Positions 1 through 8,909 of a stretch of DNA of 35,634 bases are shown one piece after another. The stretch's first letter is position 1. Every line of letters begins with the position of its first letter. This DNA is from Chitinophagales bacterium (GTDB taxonomy: Bacteria; Bacteroidota; Bacteroidia; Chitinophagales; LD1). The notes beneath the pieces were generated by a model. It saw only the letters and a list, made by a program, of their open reading frames with translations. It made no database searches and was not told the DNA's origin. The stretch is from contig JANWXI010000019.1 of assembly GCA_025057415.1 (NCBI GenBank), positions 1-35,634 on the forward strand, in the 5' to 3' direction. The position numbers and the translations under genes were made by a program.

Positions 1-75
1 CATACAAACCTAAGGAAGAATGCCTGTGTAATTATATTATGTTTTTTGTATATAGAATAATATGATAATATTAAA

Positions 76-366
76 TTACTTTTTGATAACCTTGGGTACT
101 TTGAAATAGTCGGTATCGCGCAGCGGGGCGTTGCGCAGGGCATCTTCTTTAGAAATCATCCCTTCTACGGTATCGGAGCGGAGCACGTTTTGCTCATCGG
201 TCATGTATATGAGCGGCTCTACGCCCGCAACATTTACTTCTTTAAGTTTTTCTACTAAATCGAATATTTTCTGCAGGTCTTTTTTGATGCGTTCTTTTTC
301 GGTATCGTCAAACTCTAATTTGCTCAACTCGGCTAAGCGCTCTACCAATTCGTTGTCAATCTTCAT
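76..366 (-). CDS. gatC: Asp-tRNA(Asn)/Glu-tRNA(Gln) amidotransferase subunit C
   Basis: A 96-residue protein of the usual GatC length. GatC wraps around and stabilises the GatA/GatB amidotransferase, which converts misacylated Glu-tRNA(Gln) or Asp-tRNA(Asn) to the cognate aminoacyl-tRNA in the cytoplasm. The family pattern is visible: an N-terminal helix with LAELSKLEF (residues about 11-19), a second helix rich in K/D/E, then the central VEPLIYMTDEQNVLRSDTV stretch (about 49-67), and a C-terminal RDTDYFKVPKV segment. It is divergent from trpS, with 63 bp between the two starts. gatA and gatB are not in the window, which is common because the three genes are often unlinked. I see no SD sequence; the ATG at 366 gives the normal N-terminus. 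Confidence 0.93.
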   Translation of the reverse strand: MKIDNELVERLAELSKLEFDDTEKERIKKDLQKIFDLVEKLKEVNVAGVEPLIYMTDEQNVLRSDTVEGMISKEDALRNAPLRDTDYFKVPKVIKK

Positions 367-429
367 GGGGCGTGTTTTTCAAATACGCAAATGTTTGCTT
401 TGTTCGCGCTAAAATAAAAATTCGCGGTT

Positions 430-1449
430 GTGGCAGGTGCAGTTCAAAAGGAGATTGCCGTAAGCGGTGTGCGGCCTACCGGGCGTCAACATCTGGGGAA
501 CTACTTCGGAGCGGTGAAGAACTTTGTGGCGATGCAGGATATGTATGAGGGGTATTTTTTTGTAGCCGATTATCACTCACTTACCACTCACCCCAATGCG
601 GCTGACCTAAGTGAAAAATCGCTTTACATTGCCCTGATATATTTAGCATGTGGTTTAGATCCCAACCGTTGCACGTTGTATTTGCAAAGCGATGTGCCGC
701 AAATTCCGGAGTTGTATCTGATATTCAACATGCTGGCGTATCTGGGCGAACTGGAACGGGAAGCAACGTTTAAAGAAAAAGTACGCACACAACCGCATAA
801 TGTAAATGCGGGGCTTCTCACCTATCCGGTGCTGATGACGGTGGATATTATCATTCATAAGGCGCGCAAGGTGCCTGTGGGAAAAGACCAGCAACAACAC
901 GTAGAGATGAGCCGCGATTTGGTTCGCAGGTTCAATAATCTGTATAAGGTGAATTATTTTCCGGAACCGGAGCCGTTTAGTTTTTCGGATACCTTACTCA
1001 ACATACCCAGTTTAGATGGCGAGGGAAAGATGAGTAAATCAAAACCCGACTACACCTGTATTTACCTGGATGATACCCCTGAGCAAATACGCAAAAAAAT
1101 TATGCGCATGCCCACTGACAGCGGCCCTACTGCGCCCAATTCAGAAATGTCGGTGTATGTACGCAACATTTTTGATTTACTGAAACTTGTGAGCCAGGCA
1201 GATACCGTCCGCCACTTTGAGGAAGCATACAACCAATGCACTATTCGCTACGGAGACCTAAAAAAACAACTGGCAGAAGACATCATTCAATACCTGAAGC
1301 CCATTCGCGAAAACATAGAAGCGTTGAGCGCGGACGAAAACCGCGTGTATGAAATTTTAAAAGACGGGGGCAGCAAGGCGCGCGCAAGTGCGGCACAAAC
1401 TTTGCAGGATGTACGCGAGATTATCGGACTAAAAAATTTTAAGGCATAA
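430..1449 (+). CDS. trpS: Tryptophanyl-tRNA synthetase
   Basis: A 339-residue class Ic aminoacyl-tRNA synthetase that charges tRNA(Trp). The ATP-binding HIGH-like motif is HLGN (residues 21-24) in the context TGRQHLGNYFGA. The second signature, KMSKS, is intact at residues 200-204 after LDGEG. The C-terminal anticodon-binding helical region is full length. The chosen start is GTG at 430, seven codons before the conserved IAVSGVRPTG strand. No in-frame ATG lies between there and the conserved part, so GTG is the best supported start. It is a single gene divergent from gatC and followed after 67 bp by the deoxynucleoside kinase. Confidence 0.95.
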   Translation: MAGAVQKEIAVSGVRPTGRQHLGNYFGAVKNFVAMQDMYEGYFFVADYHSLTTHPNAADLSEKSLYIALIYLACGLDPNRCTLYLQSDVPQIPELYLIFNMLAYLGELEREATFKEKVRTQPHNVNAGLLTYPVLMTVDIIIHKARKVPVGKDQQQHVEMSRDLVRRFNNLYKVNYFPEPEPFSFSDTLLNIPSLDGEGKMSKSKPDYTCIYLDDTPEQIRKKIMRMPTDSGPTAPNSEMSVYVRNIFDLLKLVSQADTVRHFEEAYNQCTIRYGDLKKQLAEDIIQYLKPIRENIEALSADENRVYEILKDGGSKARASAAQTLQDVREIIGLKNFKA

Positions 1450-1516
1450 AACAAACTTTTATTTTTAGCACTTCGCTACCGTACACAACACTCATTATAC
1501 ATTAAAAATTTATTTC

Positions 1517-2344
1517 ATGGCAAAAAAGAACAACCGGACGCCCAGGAAAGCGGCTAAGAAGCCCGCCTCTAAAAAGGCCGTGACGAAGAAAAGTAACGTG
1601 AAGAAATCGGCTGCAGCCGGTAAGAAGCGCGCAGGCAAAAGCGCTCCTAAAAAAACCGCGCCCAAAAAGGCGCCGGTAGCGGCAGCTACCAAAGCACCTG
1701 CCGCTATTGCCAAACCCAAACACCCTATCAAACATATCGCCATTGCCGGTAACATCGGCTCCGGCAAAACCACTCTTGCCAAAATACTATCGAAACATTT
1801 CGGGTGGATACCCCACTTTGAGGATGTGGAGAACAATCCTTACCTGAATGATTTTTATGAAGATATGCCCCGGTGGAGTTTCAACCTGCAGATTTATTTC
1901 CTCAACAACCGTTTCAGGCAAATCATTGAAATCCAAAAGGGCACGGAGGTGGTGATACAAGATCGCACCATACACGAAGATGCGATGATATTTGCCCCCA
2001 ACCTGCACAGCATGGGGCTGATGAGCACGCGCGATTTTGAAAACTATACGAAGCTTTACGAAACCATTTCATCGCTTATCCGACCACCGGATTTGCTGAT
2101 TTACCTAAGGGCATCTGTACCCACGCTGGTAAACCAGATACAAAAGCGCGGACGCGAGTATGAAGACAACCTGCGGCTTGACTACCTGCGCCGGCTGAAT
2201 GAATATTATGAAAAGTGGATAAGTAATTATCAAGAGGGACGCTTGTTAATCATTGACGTTGACCAGTGCAATTTTGCCGAAGAAGACGAAGCCCGTGCGG
2301 AGGTAATCAACCGGGTGCGTGCCGAGCTTTTCGGTTTATTCTGA
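1517..2344 (+). CDS. Deoxynucleoside kinase with a lysine/alanine-rich N-terminal tail
   Basis: Residues about 72-275 form a complete deoxynucleoside kinase of the dNK/dGK-dCK family, which phosphorylates salvaged deoxynucleosides. The P-loop GNIGSGKT is at 78-85, the active-site region with DRTIHED at 149-155, and the arginine-rich lid QKRGREYED around 209-217. Before this comes a tail of about 70 residues made of K, A, P, S, T and G in K-K-x-A style repeats. It holds about 22 lysines and no aspartate or glutamate, resembling the tails of histone H1-like or Hc1-like bacterial proteins. ATG at 1517 opens the frame. No plausible ATG/GTG/TTG start sits at the tail-kinase junction, so the tail appears to be translated. 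Kinase assignment is strong; substrate preference and tail function are not readable from sequence. Confidence 0.88.
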   Translation: MAKKNNRTPRKAAKKPASKKAVTKKSNVKKSAAAGKKRAGKSAPKKTAPKKAPVAAATKAPAAIAKPKHPIKHIAIAGNIGSGKTTLAKILSKHFGWIPHFEDVENNPYLNDFYEDMPRWSFNLQIYFLNNRFRQIIEIQKGTEVVIQDRTIHEDAMIFAPNLHSMGLMSTRDFENYTKLYETISSLIRPPDLLIYLRASVPTLVNQIQKRGREYEDNLRLDYLRRLNEYYEKWISNYQEGRLLIIDVDQCNFAEEDEARAEVINRVRAELFGLF

Positions 2345-2390
2345 GTAATCATTTCTTACCGTAATTTTTTAGAATAATTATTCAGATTGG

Positions 2391-3659
2391 ATGGCGATGC
2401 AACCCCCCCTCCCCGAACGCCTCCGGCCTAAAGCATACCACGAATTTGCGGGCCAACAACATTTGTTGGGCGAGGGCAAGATACTGCGGCGGCTGATTGA
2501 AAGCGGGAACATCCCCAGCATGATTTTTTGGGGACCGCCGGGTGTGGGCAAAACCTCGCTGGCGCGTTTTATCGCTGCGCAAACCCGTATACCCTTTTAC
2601 CCACTCAGCGCCATAGACAGCGGTGTGAAAGAACTCCGCAAGGTGATTGACGAGGCAAGTTTAAAGGGCAGATGCATTCTTTTTATTGATGAAATACACC
2701 GTTTCAACAAAACACAACAGGATGCACTGCTCGGAGCGGTAGAGCGCGGCACCGTGATACTCATAGGCGCCACCACCGAAAATCCCTCGTTTGAGGTGGT
2801 GCCCGCTTTGTTATCGCGCTGCCAGGTGTATGTGCTGAAGCCGTTGGAGCGAGGCGACCTGGAGCAACTGCTCGCGCGGGCGCTCTCAGAAGACACATGG
2901 CTGCGCGAAAATCAAATAGCGGTAACAGAAGCCGAGGCAATACTGCGATACAGCGGAGGTGATGCCCGTAAACTGCTGAACGTGCTCGAAATTGCCGCAA
3001 GCGCTGCCCTCGCGCAAGGTGTTAAGCAAATTAGCAATGAGTTGGTAGAAGCGGCCATACAACAAAAGATGGCTCTATACGATAAGAGCGGTGAAATGCA
3101 CTATGACATCATATCCGCTTTCATCAAAAGTATTCGCGGCAGCGACCCCAATGCTGCCCTGTATTATTTAGCGCGCATGATAGAGGGCGGTGAGGACCCG
3201 CAATTCATCGCCCGCCGCCTGGTGATTTTGGCCAGTGAAGACATCGGCAACGCAAACCCAAATGCCCTGTTGCTCGCCACTTCTTGTTTTCAGGCAGTAA
3301 GTATGATCGGCTATCCGGAGTGCAGGATTATTCTATCGCAGGTAGTGATTTATTTAGCTGCTTCGCCTAAAAGCAACAGCGCCTACACCGCCATTGACGC
3401 TGCGCAGCAGCTCGTAAAAAAGACGGGCGACTTGCCTGTGCCGCTATCTATTCGCAACGCTCCTACCGCACTGATGAAAAACCTGCAATACGGGAAAGAT
3501 TACCTCTATGCACATGATTACGAAGGGAATTTTGTAGCCATGGAGTTTATGCCCGATGCCATACGCAACACAAAACTGTATGAACCGGGCGATAATGCAC
3601 GTGAAAAAGAATTGCGCGCCTATCTAAAAAAATGCTGGAGAGAGAAATACGGGTACTAA
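2391..3659 (+). CDS. rarA: Replication-associated recombination protein A (AAA+ ATPase RarA/MgsA)
   Basis: A 422-residue clamp-loader-like AAA+ ATPase that acts at stalled replication forks and interacts with SSB. The start has the family pattern PLPERLRPKAYHEFAGQQHLLG. Walker A GPPGVGKT is at 48-55, Walker B ILFIDEIHRF at about 96-105, and the sensor-1 region IGATTENPSFE at about 125-135. The C-terminal tetramerisation and MgsA-C part (KSIRGSDPNAALYYLARMIEGGEDP and SPKSNSAY regions) is complete. It lies 46 bp after the kinase gene in the same direction and may be co-transcribed with it. A functional link between the two is not evident beyond a shared connection to DNA replication. An alternative start at residue 3 (ATG at 2397) would change little. 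Confidence 0.95.
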   Translation: MAMQPPLPERLRPKAYHEFAGQQHLLGEGKILRRLIESGNIPSMIFWGPPGVGKTSLARFIAAQTRIPFYPLSAIDSGVKELRKVIDEASLKGRCILFIDEIHRFNKTQQDALLGAVERGTVILIGATTENPSFEVVPALLSRCQVYVLKPLERGDLEQLLARALSEDTWLRENQIAVTEAEAILRYSGGDARKLLNVLEIAASAALAQGVKQISNELVEAAIQQKMALYDKSGEMHYDIISAFIKSIRGSDPNAALYYLARMIEGGEDPQFIARRLVILASEDIGNANPNALLLATSCFQAVSMIGYPECRIILSQVVIYLAASPKSNSAYTAIDAAQQLVKKTGDLPVPLSIRNAPTALMKNLQYGKDYLYAHDYEGNFVAMEFMPDAIRNTKLYEPGDNAREKELRAYLKKCWREKYGY

Positions 3660-3883
3660 ATGTATTTGCAAATATTCGCGTATTAAAAATCACAAGTATC
3701 AATTCATTTAATAATACCAGCGTTTCGGTGCGCAGCAATGCAGGCGCCAGCTGTGCGAACGGGTTTTACTGGTTTGCTATCGGAGCGCCGTAACTTATAT
3801 TGATACACCCAAATAAAGCTTCCGGCAAAATTGCCTGCAGTTTTTTTAATGGCACTTTACTGCCTGAAAAGTGTACTACCCGG
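3660..3883. other. Convergent intergenic region between rarA and pnp
   Basis: A stretch of 224 bp between two genes that end towards each other. I see no start codons with coding-like frames and no RNA gene. A small self-complementary sequence (GGCAA/TTGCC, 3823-3834) followed closely by a run of seven T (3841-3847) could be a weak plus-strand terminator for rarA. The stem is only five pairs with a two-base loop, so I do not call it as a terminator. Confidence 0.3.
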
Positions 3884-6010
3884 CTAATTAATCTTAGGTT
3901 TGTCTAAAAGTACCTTGCGCGAGAGTTTGAACTTGCCGGTTTTGTTATCAATGCCCATCAGTTTAACCTTCACTACGTCATTTTCTTTAAACACGCCTTC
4001 CATGCTTTCAAGGCGGGTGTGAGATATTTCAGAAATGTGGAGCAAGCCCTGCTTGCCGGGCAAAAACTCCACAAATGCGCCGTAGGGCATGATGGATTTT
4101 ACGGTGGCTTCGTACACCTCTCCTATTTCGGGTTGTGCGGTAATGGCTTTGATGCGCTTTACGGCCTTTCGGATACCCTCCAGGTTGGGCGAGAAAATTT
4201 CTACCACGCCCTGGTTGTTTACTTCCTCTATCACGATAGTAGTGCCGGTTTCGCGCTGCAGTTCCTGCACGATTTTTCCGCCGGGGCCAATAATAGCGCC
4301 AATGAAATCTTTGTCCACGTAGAGTGTTTCTACACGGGGTGCATGGGGTTTGTAATCTTCGCGCGGGGCGCTGATTTCTTTGGTCATTTCGCGGAGGATG
4401 TGCAGGCGACCTTCTTTGGCCTGGCGAAGTGCTTCAGTAAGTAGTTCGCGACTGAGACCTTTGACTTTGATATCCATCTGACATGCCGTAATGCCATCGG
4501 CAGTGCCACACACTTTAAAGTCCATATCGCCCAGGTGGTCTTCGTCACCCAGTATATCAGAGAGGATGACATATTCGCCTGTTTGCTCGTCAGTAACAAG
4601 ACCCATGGCTATACCTGAAACAGGTTTACTGATTTTTACTCCAGCATCCATAAGGGCCAGCGAGCCGGCACATACGGTAGCCATAGACGATGATCCGTTC
4701 GACTCCAGAATATCGCTCACTACGCGCACGGTATAGGGGATATCTTTGGGCATTACTTTTTCGAGGGCCCTCCAAGCCAGGTTGCCGTGTCCTATTTCGC
4801 GGCGGCTGGTGCTGCGAGGCGGGCGTGCCTCGCCTGTACTGAAGGGCGGGAAATTGTAATGCAACAGAAATTTCTTTTCGTAGTTGTAGATGGCTCCGTC
4901 TATAAGTTGCTGGTCGAGTTTGGTGCCGAGCGTGACGGTGGTGAGGGATTGGGTTTCGCCACGGGTGAAGAGAGCTGAACCGTGAGGACCAGGCAGGTAA
5001 CCAACGTGTGTCCAAATAGGACGTATTTCATCAAAGCGGCGGCCGTCTAACCTTTTGCGCTCTTTAAGCATCACCTCGCGCACGGCATCGTACTGAATGG
5101 CACCCCAGTAAATGCCGAGCAGAAATGCCTTTTCTTCTTTTTCTTCTTCGGTGAGAGTTGCCAGAAATTCGTCTTTAACGGCAGTAAAGAGTTCGTTTCG
5201 CTTGCGCTTGTCTGCCAGTTGCATTCTGGCGATTTCTTTGCAGCGTTCGTAGGCAAAATCATAAAAACGTTTGCGAAGGTCATCGTCATGCACTTCGTGC
5301 TGGTAAGCGCGTTTTTGGGTAGTACCTGCTTCTTGTTGCAGTTCATTGAGTACAGCTACCTGTTTTTTAATTACCTCTTGCGCAAACATGATGGCTTCTA
5401 CCATTTCTTCCTCACTTACTTCTTTCATTTCACCTTCGACCATCACGATAGAGGTAGCCGTAGATGCTACAATCAGGTCAATGGTAGTGCCATCGCTTTC
5501 TAACGCTGATTTGGAGGGGTTGATGACGAGTTTACCGTCAATTTTTGCTACGCGCACTTCACTTACGGGGCCGTTGAAGGGGATGTCAGAAACGGCGAGG
5601 GCTGCCGAAGCGGCCAGGCAGGCGAGAGCATCGGGTAGTTCGTTGAGGTCTCCGCTGTAGAGAGTAACCTGTACTACTATGTTGGCGTGGAAATCGTCCG
5701 GGAAAAGAGGGCGCAGGGCACGGTCAACGAGTCGCGAAATCAACACTTCGTCATCGGTGGGTTTTGCCTCGCGCCTGAAAAAGCTGCCCGGAAACCTCCC
5801 CACCGATGCCATGTGCTCTTTGTATTCAACCGTGAGAGGCAGAAAGTCAACGCCTTCTTTGGGTTCTTTATCGGCACATACGGTTGCCAGCAGCATAGTG
5901 TTGCCGAATTTGACCATAGCTGCGCCATCGGCTTGCTTGGCAAGGCGCCCGGTTTCAATCTCAATGACACGTCCGTCACCCAGATCAATTGTTTTTCTGA
6001 TTACGTTCAT
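3884..6010 (-). CDS. pnp: Polyribonucleotide nucleotidyltransferase (PNPase)
   Basis: A 708-residue 3'-to-5' phosphorolytic exoribonuclease, full length. Two RNase PH-like cores are separated by the all-alpha linker. The second core holds the metal/phosphate region [13 protein letters not shown] and [11 protein letters not shown] that is typical of active enzymes. A KH domain follows with IIGPGGK (near residue 565), then an S1 domain from about 622 to 700 ([21 protein letters not shown]). The protein ends shortly after S1, as is common. It lies downstream of rpsO on the same strand, the widely conserved rpsO-pnp order, with a 235-bp spacer that could carry regulatory structure. ATG at 6010 matches the usual N-terminus (short lead-in to [14 protein letters not shown]). 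Confidence 0.97.
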   Translation of the reverse strand: MNVIRKTIDLGDGRVIEIETGRLAKQADGAAMVKFGNTMLLATVCADKEPKEGVDFLPLTVEYKEHMASVGRFPGSFFRREAKPTDDEVLISRLVDRALRPLFPDDFHANIVVQVTLYSGDLNELPDALACLAASAALAVSDIPFNGPVSEVRVAKIDGKLVINPSKSALESDGTTIDLIVASTATSIVMVEGEMKEVSEEEMVEAIMFAQEVIKKQVAVLNELQQEAGTTQKRAYQHEVHDDDLRKRFYDFAYERCKEIARMQLADKRKRNELFTAVKDEFLATLTEEEKEEKAFLLGIYWGAIQYDAVREVMLKERKRLDGRRFDEIRPIWTHVGYLPGPHGSALFTRGETQSLTTVTLGTKLDQQLIDGAIYNYEKKFLLHYNFPPFSTGEARPPRSTSRREIGHGNLAWRALEKVMPKDIPYTVRVVSDILESNGSSSMATVCAGSLALMDAGVKISKPVSGIAMGLVTDEQTGEYVILSDILGDEDHLGDMDFKVCGTADGITACQMDIKVKGLSRELLTEALRQAKEGRLHILREMTKEISAPREDYKPHAPRVETLYVDKDFIGAIIGPGGKIVQELQRETGTTIVIEEVNNQGVVEIFSPNLEGIRKAVKRIKAITAQPEIGEVYEATVKSIMPYGAFVEFLPGKQGLLHISEISHTRLESMEGVFKENDVVKVKLMGIDNKTGKFKLSRKVLLDKPKIN

Positions 6011-6219
6011 AACACTTCAGTTTTATAGTTGGGTTAAATAAAAGTTCAATTCACTCCGTCAGGGATTTTGCTTTAGCGTCCGGCGCAAAATGCTGAACGC
6101 TAACGAGTATGTGAGTGCCTGAAAGGCAGAGAAGATGCCCTGTGGGCCTGTAAACACTTTGCGTCAGGGTCCATCCCAAAACCTACCCGGACGTTTTCAT
6201 CCATTTCAAAAAACGAAAA
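6011..6219 (-). promoter_or_regulatory. Long structured leader upstream of pnp
   Basis: About 200 nt separate the rpsO terminator from the pnp start. Several self-complementary segments occur here. The clearest has 7-base arms TTAGCGT (6073-6079) and ACGCTAA (6097-6103) with a nested GCA/TGC pair; another is TGCCT (6116-6120) with AGGCA (6124-6128). In Enterobacteria the rpsO-pnp spacer holds a hairpin cut by RNase III that lets PNPase repress its own mRNA. Whether this leader does the same is inference from position only. Confidence 0.3.
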
Positions 6220-6239
6220 GGGGATGGAAACCCATCCCC
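6211..6239 (-). terminator. Rho-independent terminator after rpsO
   Basis: On the minus strand a perfect 8-bp GC-rich stem, GGGGATGG pairing with CCATCCCC (6220-6227 with 6232-6239), closes a 4-nt loop. It is followed at once by a T-rich tract (CTTTTCGTTTTTT, lower coordinates). It begins 6 bp after the rpsO stop codon. The structure fits a classical intrinsic terminator; it may be leaky so that some transcripts reach pnp. Confidence 0.8.
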
Positions 6240-6245
6240 GGCTGT

Positions 6246-6515
6246 TTATTTTCTAATGTTCAGTTTTTCAATTAACTGCCGGTAAGCGTTCAGGTCTTTT
6301 TTCATCAAATAGTTCAACAATCTGCGTCTTTTGCCCACCAGTTTAAGAAGTGAGCGGGTGTTAGAATGGTCTTTGCGGTTTTTTTCGAGATGTTGGGCAA
6401 TGTGGTTTATTCTTTCGGTAAAGAGGGCAATCTGGCCAGCTACAGAGCCGGTGTTGGTTTCGCTGCCCCCGTAGGTTTTGAAAATGTTTCGTTTTACTTC
6501 AGAGGTAACGCGCAT
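6246..6515 (-). CDS. rpsO: 30S ribosomal protein S15
   Basis: Starting at ATG 6515 this is an 89-residue protein, exactly the usual S15 length. S15 binds the central domain of 16S rRNA early in 30S assembly. Family motifs are present: GSETNTGSVAGQIALFTERI, then HLEKNRKDHSNTRSLLKLVGKRRRLLNYL and a C-terminal LNIRK. The reading frame stays open upstream to 6593, which would add 26 residues. I reject that longer form because a near-perfect promoter lies inside the extension (TTTG at 6563-6566, TATATTTG at 6536-6543), so the transcript should begin downstream of the upstream start codons. A terminator hairpin and then pnp follow. Confidence 0.95.
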   Translation of the reverse strand: MRVTSEVKRNIFKTYGGSETNTGSVAGQIALFTERINHIAQHLEKNRKDHSNTRSLLKLVGKRRRLLNYLMKKDLNAYRQLIEKLNIRK

Positions 6516-6535
6516 GTGGTCATCAATTAAGCGTG

Positions 6536-6566
6536 CAAATATATCAGGTTTTCGCATAAATGCAAA
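6536..6566 (-). promoter_or_regulatory. rpsO promoter, Bacteroidota -33/-7 type
   Basis: Read on the minus strand: TTTG (6563-6566), a 19-nt spacer, then TATATTTG (6536-6543). This is a full match to the Bacteroidota primary sigma consensus TTTG-N19-TANNTTTG. The expected start of transcription is about 6529-6530, giving a leader of about 14 nt before the ATG at 6515. Confidence 0.75.
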
Positions 6567-6778
6567 CAGGGTGTTGAAATATGAGGATAACAAGGAGTGA
6601 ATGGTGAATGATGTCTGGTGACTTGCGGGTAGTTAACAGGTAAAAGACGGGTAGATTTTTCAGGTGAAGGGGACGGTGTGGTGTTGAGTTGAGGTAGCCC
6701 TAAACATGTAGTGGAAGCAGCAAAATGTGAGATTGTTTTCAGTTGAATATAGAACTTGGGAGAGAGTGGTGTGTTGCA

Positions 6779-6803
6779 GGTCGCCCGCCTGCGGCGGCCG
6801 ACC
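6779..6803. repeat. Short GC palindrome H1
   Basis: A 25-nt hairpin: GGTCG and CCGCC on one side, GGCGG and CGACC on the other, one C-C mismatch and a TGC loop. It is not followed by a T-tract, so it does not look like a terminator. It shares the GCCTGCGGC core with hairpin H2 (15721-15753), and its length and ends (GGTCGCC...ACC) with H3 (15789-15813). Confidence 0.55.
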
Positions 6804-6892
6804 CGCATGGTAGTGTGGAGTTTATATGAAGAGCCGTGTTTATTTGCCGGGAACAACGGAAGTAGTACGACAAAAATTTAACCACCCGTCTC

Positions 6893-7060
6893 TAATCGGG
6901 TGAGGGATGCGGAGGGCGCGAGCGCAGCGAAGCGGCCGCGCCCGTACCTTTTAAAAATCAAAAAGCTTTCGGGCGCGGCGGGAGCGATAGCGTACCCCGT
7001 AGCCAGCCCGACCCCGCTGCGCTACGTAAGGAACGAGCGGGGCGTAGCGGGGGCACCCCA
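6893..7060 (+). repeat. Bipartite GC-rich structured repeat, copy A
   Basis: This 168-bp element recurs in inverted orientation at 15503-15660. The first 52 nt (from TAATCGGG) are identical in both copies and contain a self-complementary block (GGGCGCG...CGCGCCC). A 24-nt AT-rich spacer differs at about 10 positions. Next come 18 identical nt, a 2-nt difference and 30 identical nt ending CCCCGCT. A hairpin arm follows whose inner part differs between the copies, and the last 15 nt (AGCGGGGGCACCCCA) are again identical. Here CCCCGCT can pair with either of two AGCGGGG segments. It encodes no protein. The outer ends are sharp: flanking sequence is unrelated. Confidence 0.85.
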
Positions 7061-7229
7061 AAAATTAACTATTGCATTTAAACCCTTACATGTGTGAGTG
7101 TTACAGCGTGCAGTCATATTGGCAGGGTATTTAATGATAATATTATGATAATATATGAATGATTGATGTTTTTGTGTTAAAAGATTACCGTGTCGTGTGA
7201 TGATGGTGTGGAAAGGCAGTGGTGGTGCA

Positions 7230-7260
7230 TTTGCATTTGTTACTTTCTCGCTTACTTTTG
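7230..7260 (+). promoter_or_regulatory. atpA promoter, Bacteroidota -33/-7 type
   Basis: TTTG (7230-7233), a 19-nt spacer, then TACTTTTG (7253-7260): an exact match to TTTG-N19-TANNTTTG. The predicted transcription start is near 7267, giving a leader of about 44 nt to the atpA ATG at 7311. It shows that atpA-atpG here have their own promoter rather than relying on upstream atp genes. Confidence 0.75.
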
Positions 7261-7310
7261 CCGCGCTTTTTAAAAAGCGTTTTTGTTTAGCTTAAATTCT
7301 ACAGTAAATA

Positions 7311-8885
7311 ATGGCTGATATAAAACCCGATGAAATTTCTGCAATACTCCGCGAACAGTTATCGAACCTGAAAAGTGCAGCCGAGCTGGAAGAGATTGGT
7401 ACGGTGTTGCAGGTGGGCGATGGTATTGCCCGTGTTTATGGTTTAACTAATGCGCGCGCCGGTGAATTAGTTGAGTTTCAGAACGGCATCAAAGCGATTG
7501 TATTAAACTTAGAAGAAGATAATGTGGGGGTGGTGCTGATGGGGCCTTCTGAAAAAATAAAGGAAGGTGACACGGTGAAGCGCACCGGTGTGATTGCATC
7601 TATCAAAGTGGGTGAAGGGATGCTAGGGCGCGTTATCAACACACTGGGAGAGCCGATAGATGGCAAAGGTCCTATAACCGGTGAGTTATACGAGATGCCG
7701 CTGGAGCGCAAGGCGCCCGGAGTTATTTATCGCCAGCCGGTGAACGAACCGTTGCAAACGGGAATAAAGGCGATAGATGCGATGATACCCATTGGGCGCG
7801 GGCAGCGGGAGTTGATTATCGGTGACCGCCAGGTAGGCAAAACAGCCATAGCAATAGATACGATTATCAATCAGCGCGAATTTTATGAAAAGGGCGAGCC
7901 GGTGTACTGCATTTATGTAGCATGTGGGCAAAAGTCCAGCACGGTAGCCAAAGTTGTGAAAACACTGGAGAATCACGGAGCTATGCCTTACACGATTGTG
8001 GTTTCAGCCACCGCTGCCGACCCTGCTCCTCTGCAGTTTTATGCTCCGTTTGCCGGATGTGCTATCGGGGAGTATTTCCGTGATACGGGGCGCCCGGCGC
8101 TCATCGTTTATGATGACCTTTCAAAACAAGCCGTAGCATACCGCGAAGTGTCGCTGCTTTTGCGCAGGCCTCCGGGCCGAGAAGCGTATCCGGGTGATGT
8201 GTTTTACCTGCACAGCCGCCTGCTGGAGCGCGCCGCTAAGATTATCGCCAGCGATGATGTGGCTCGTAATATGAATGATATACCCGAGTCAATCCGACAC
8301 AAAGTTAAAGGCGGGGGCTCGCTTACGGCTTTGCCGATTATTGAAACACAGGCAGGTGACGTATCAGCTTACATACCTACAAACGTAATTTCTATTACCG
8401 ACGGTCAGATATTCCTTGAGTCGAGTTTATTTAACGCCGGGGTGCGCCCCGCCATTAACGTGGGTATTTCGGTTAGCCGTGTGGGGGGTAACGCACAAAT
8501 AAAAGCTATGAAAAAAGTGGCGGGTACGCTTAAGTTAGACCAGGCGCAATACCGCGAGCTGGAGGCATTTTCTAAGTTTGGCTCAGACCTGGACCCAGCC
8601 ACCAAAGCAATTTTAGATAAAGGCGCACGAAACGTAGAAATACTCAAACAACCGCAATTTACACCCTACAGTGTTGAGAAACAAATCGCCATCCTCTTTG
8701 TGGGTACCAAAAACCTTGCGGCAAAAGTGCCTGTTAACAAGGTGCGGCAGTTCGAGAAAGATTTTCTCACGCAGTTGGAGTCGCGTTTTCCGGAGTTACT
8801 GAAATCGCTACGCCAACCTATGGACGCCAACACAGAAAAGCAGTTAGCAGACCTGGCTAATGAAGTAGCTCTCAATTATACCTGA
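7311..8885 (+). CDS. atpA: F1F0 ATP synthase subunit alpha
   Basis: A 524-residue alpha subunit of the F1 ATPase, the non-catalytic nucleotide-binding partner of beta in the membrane-bound ATP synthase. The P-loop GDRQVGKT is at 171-178. The N-terminal beta-barrel ([14 protein letters not shown], about 33-45), the [12 protein letters not shown] segment, the [27 protein letters not shown] block and the C-terminal helical domain are all intact. It has its own promoter and is followed after 24 bp by atpG. The usual upstream partners atpH, atpF, atpE and atpB are absent; a gap of about 720 bp with repeat copy A takes their place. Confidence 0.97.
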   Translation: MADIKPDEISAILREQLSNLKSAAELEEIGTVLQVGDGIARVYGLTNARAGELVEFQNGIKAIVLNLEEDNVGVVLMGPSEKIKEGDTVKRTGVIASIKVGEGMLGRVINTLGEPIDGKGPITGELYEMPLERKAPGVIYRQPVNEPLQTGIKAIDAMIPIGRGQRELIIGDRQVGKTAIAIDTIINQREFYEKGEPVYCIYVACGQKSSTVAKVVKTLENHGAMPYTIVVSATAADPAPLQFYAPFAGCAIGEYFRDTGRPALIVYDDLSKQAVAYREVSLLLRRPPGREAYPGDVFYLHSRLLERAAKIIASDDVARNMNDIPESIRHKVKGGGSLTALPIIETQAGDVSAYIPTNVISITDGQIFLESSLFNAGVRPAINVGISVSRVGGNAQIKAMKKVAGTLKLDQAQYRELEAFSKFGSDLDPATKAILDKGARNVEILKQPQFTPYSVEKQIAILFVGTKNLAAKVPVNKVRQFEKDFLTQLESRFPELLKSLRQPMDANTEKQLADLANEVALNYT

Positions 8886-8909
8886 TTGACGTAAAATTGA
8901 CTTACCCGA

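Larger units (their letters stand above)
6567..7229. other. Gene-free stretch between rpsO and atpA
   Basis: No credible protein-coding gene lies between the rpsO promoter and the atpA promoter. The stretch holds a short GC hairpin (6779-6803), a 168-bp structured repeat (6893-7060) and AT-rich sequence (about 7080-7200). The short open frames across it (for example 6900-7097) consist of the GC-rich repeat itself and have no protein-like composition. Confidence 0.7.

Noticed and set aside
4019-6041. Several plus-strand open frames of 70-140 codons opposite pnp
   Set aside because: Antisense shadows of a long, clearly functional PNPase gene.
6516-6593. N-terminal extension of S15
   Set aside because: S15 is 89 residues in most bacteria and a consensus promoter lies within the extension.
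6900-7097. Open frame of 65 codons across repeat copy A
   Set aside because: It is produced by the GC-rich repeat, has odd composition, and the equivalent frame is not kept in copy B.
57-7160. AT-rich sequence TATGATAATAT at about 63-73 and again near 7145-7155
   Set aside because: Eleven bases of low-complexity AT sequence in two intergenic regions is easily chance; no further similarity around it.
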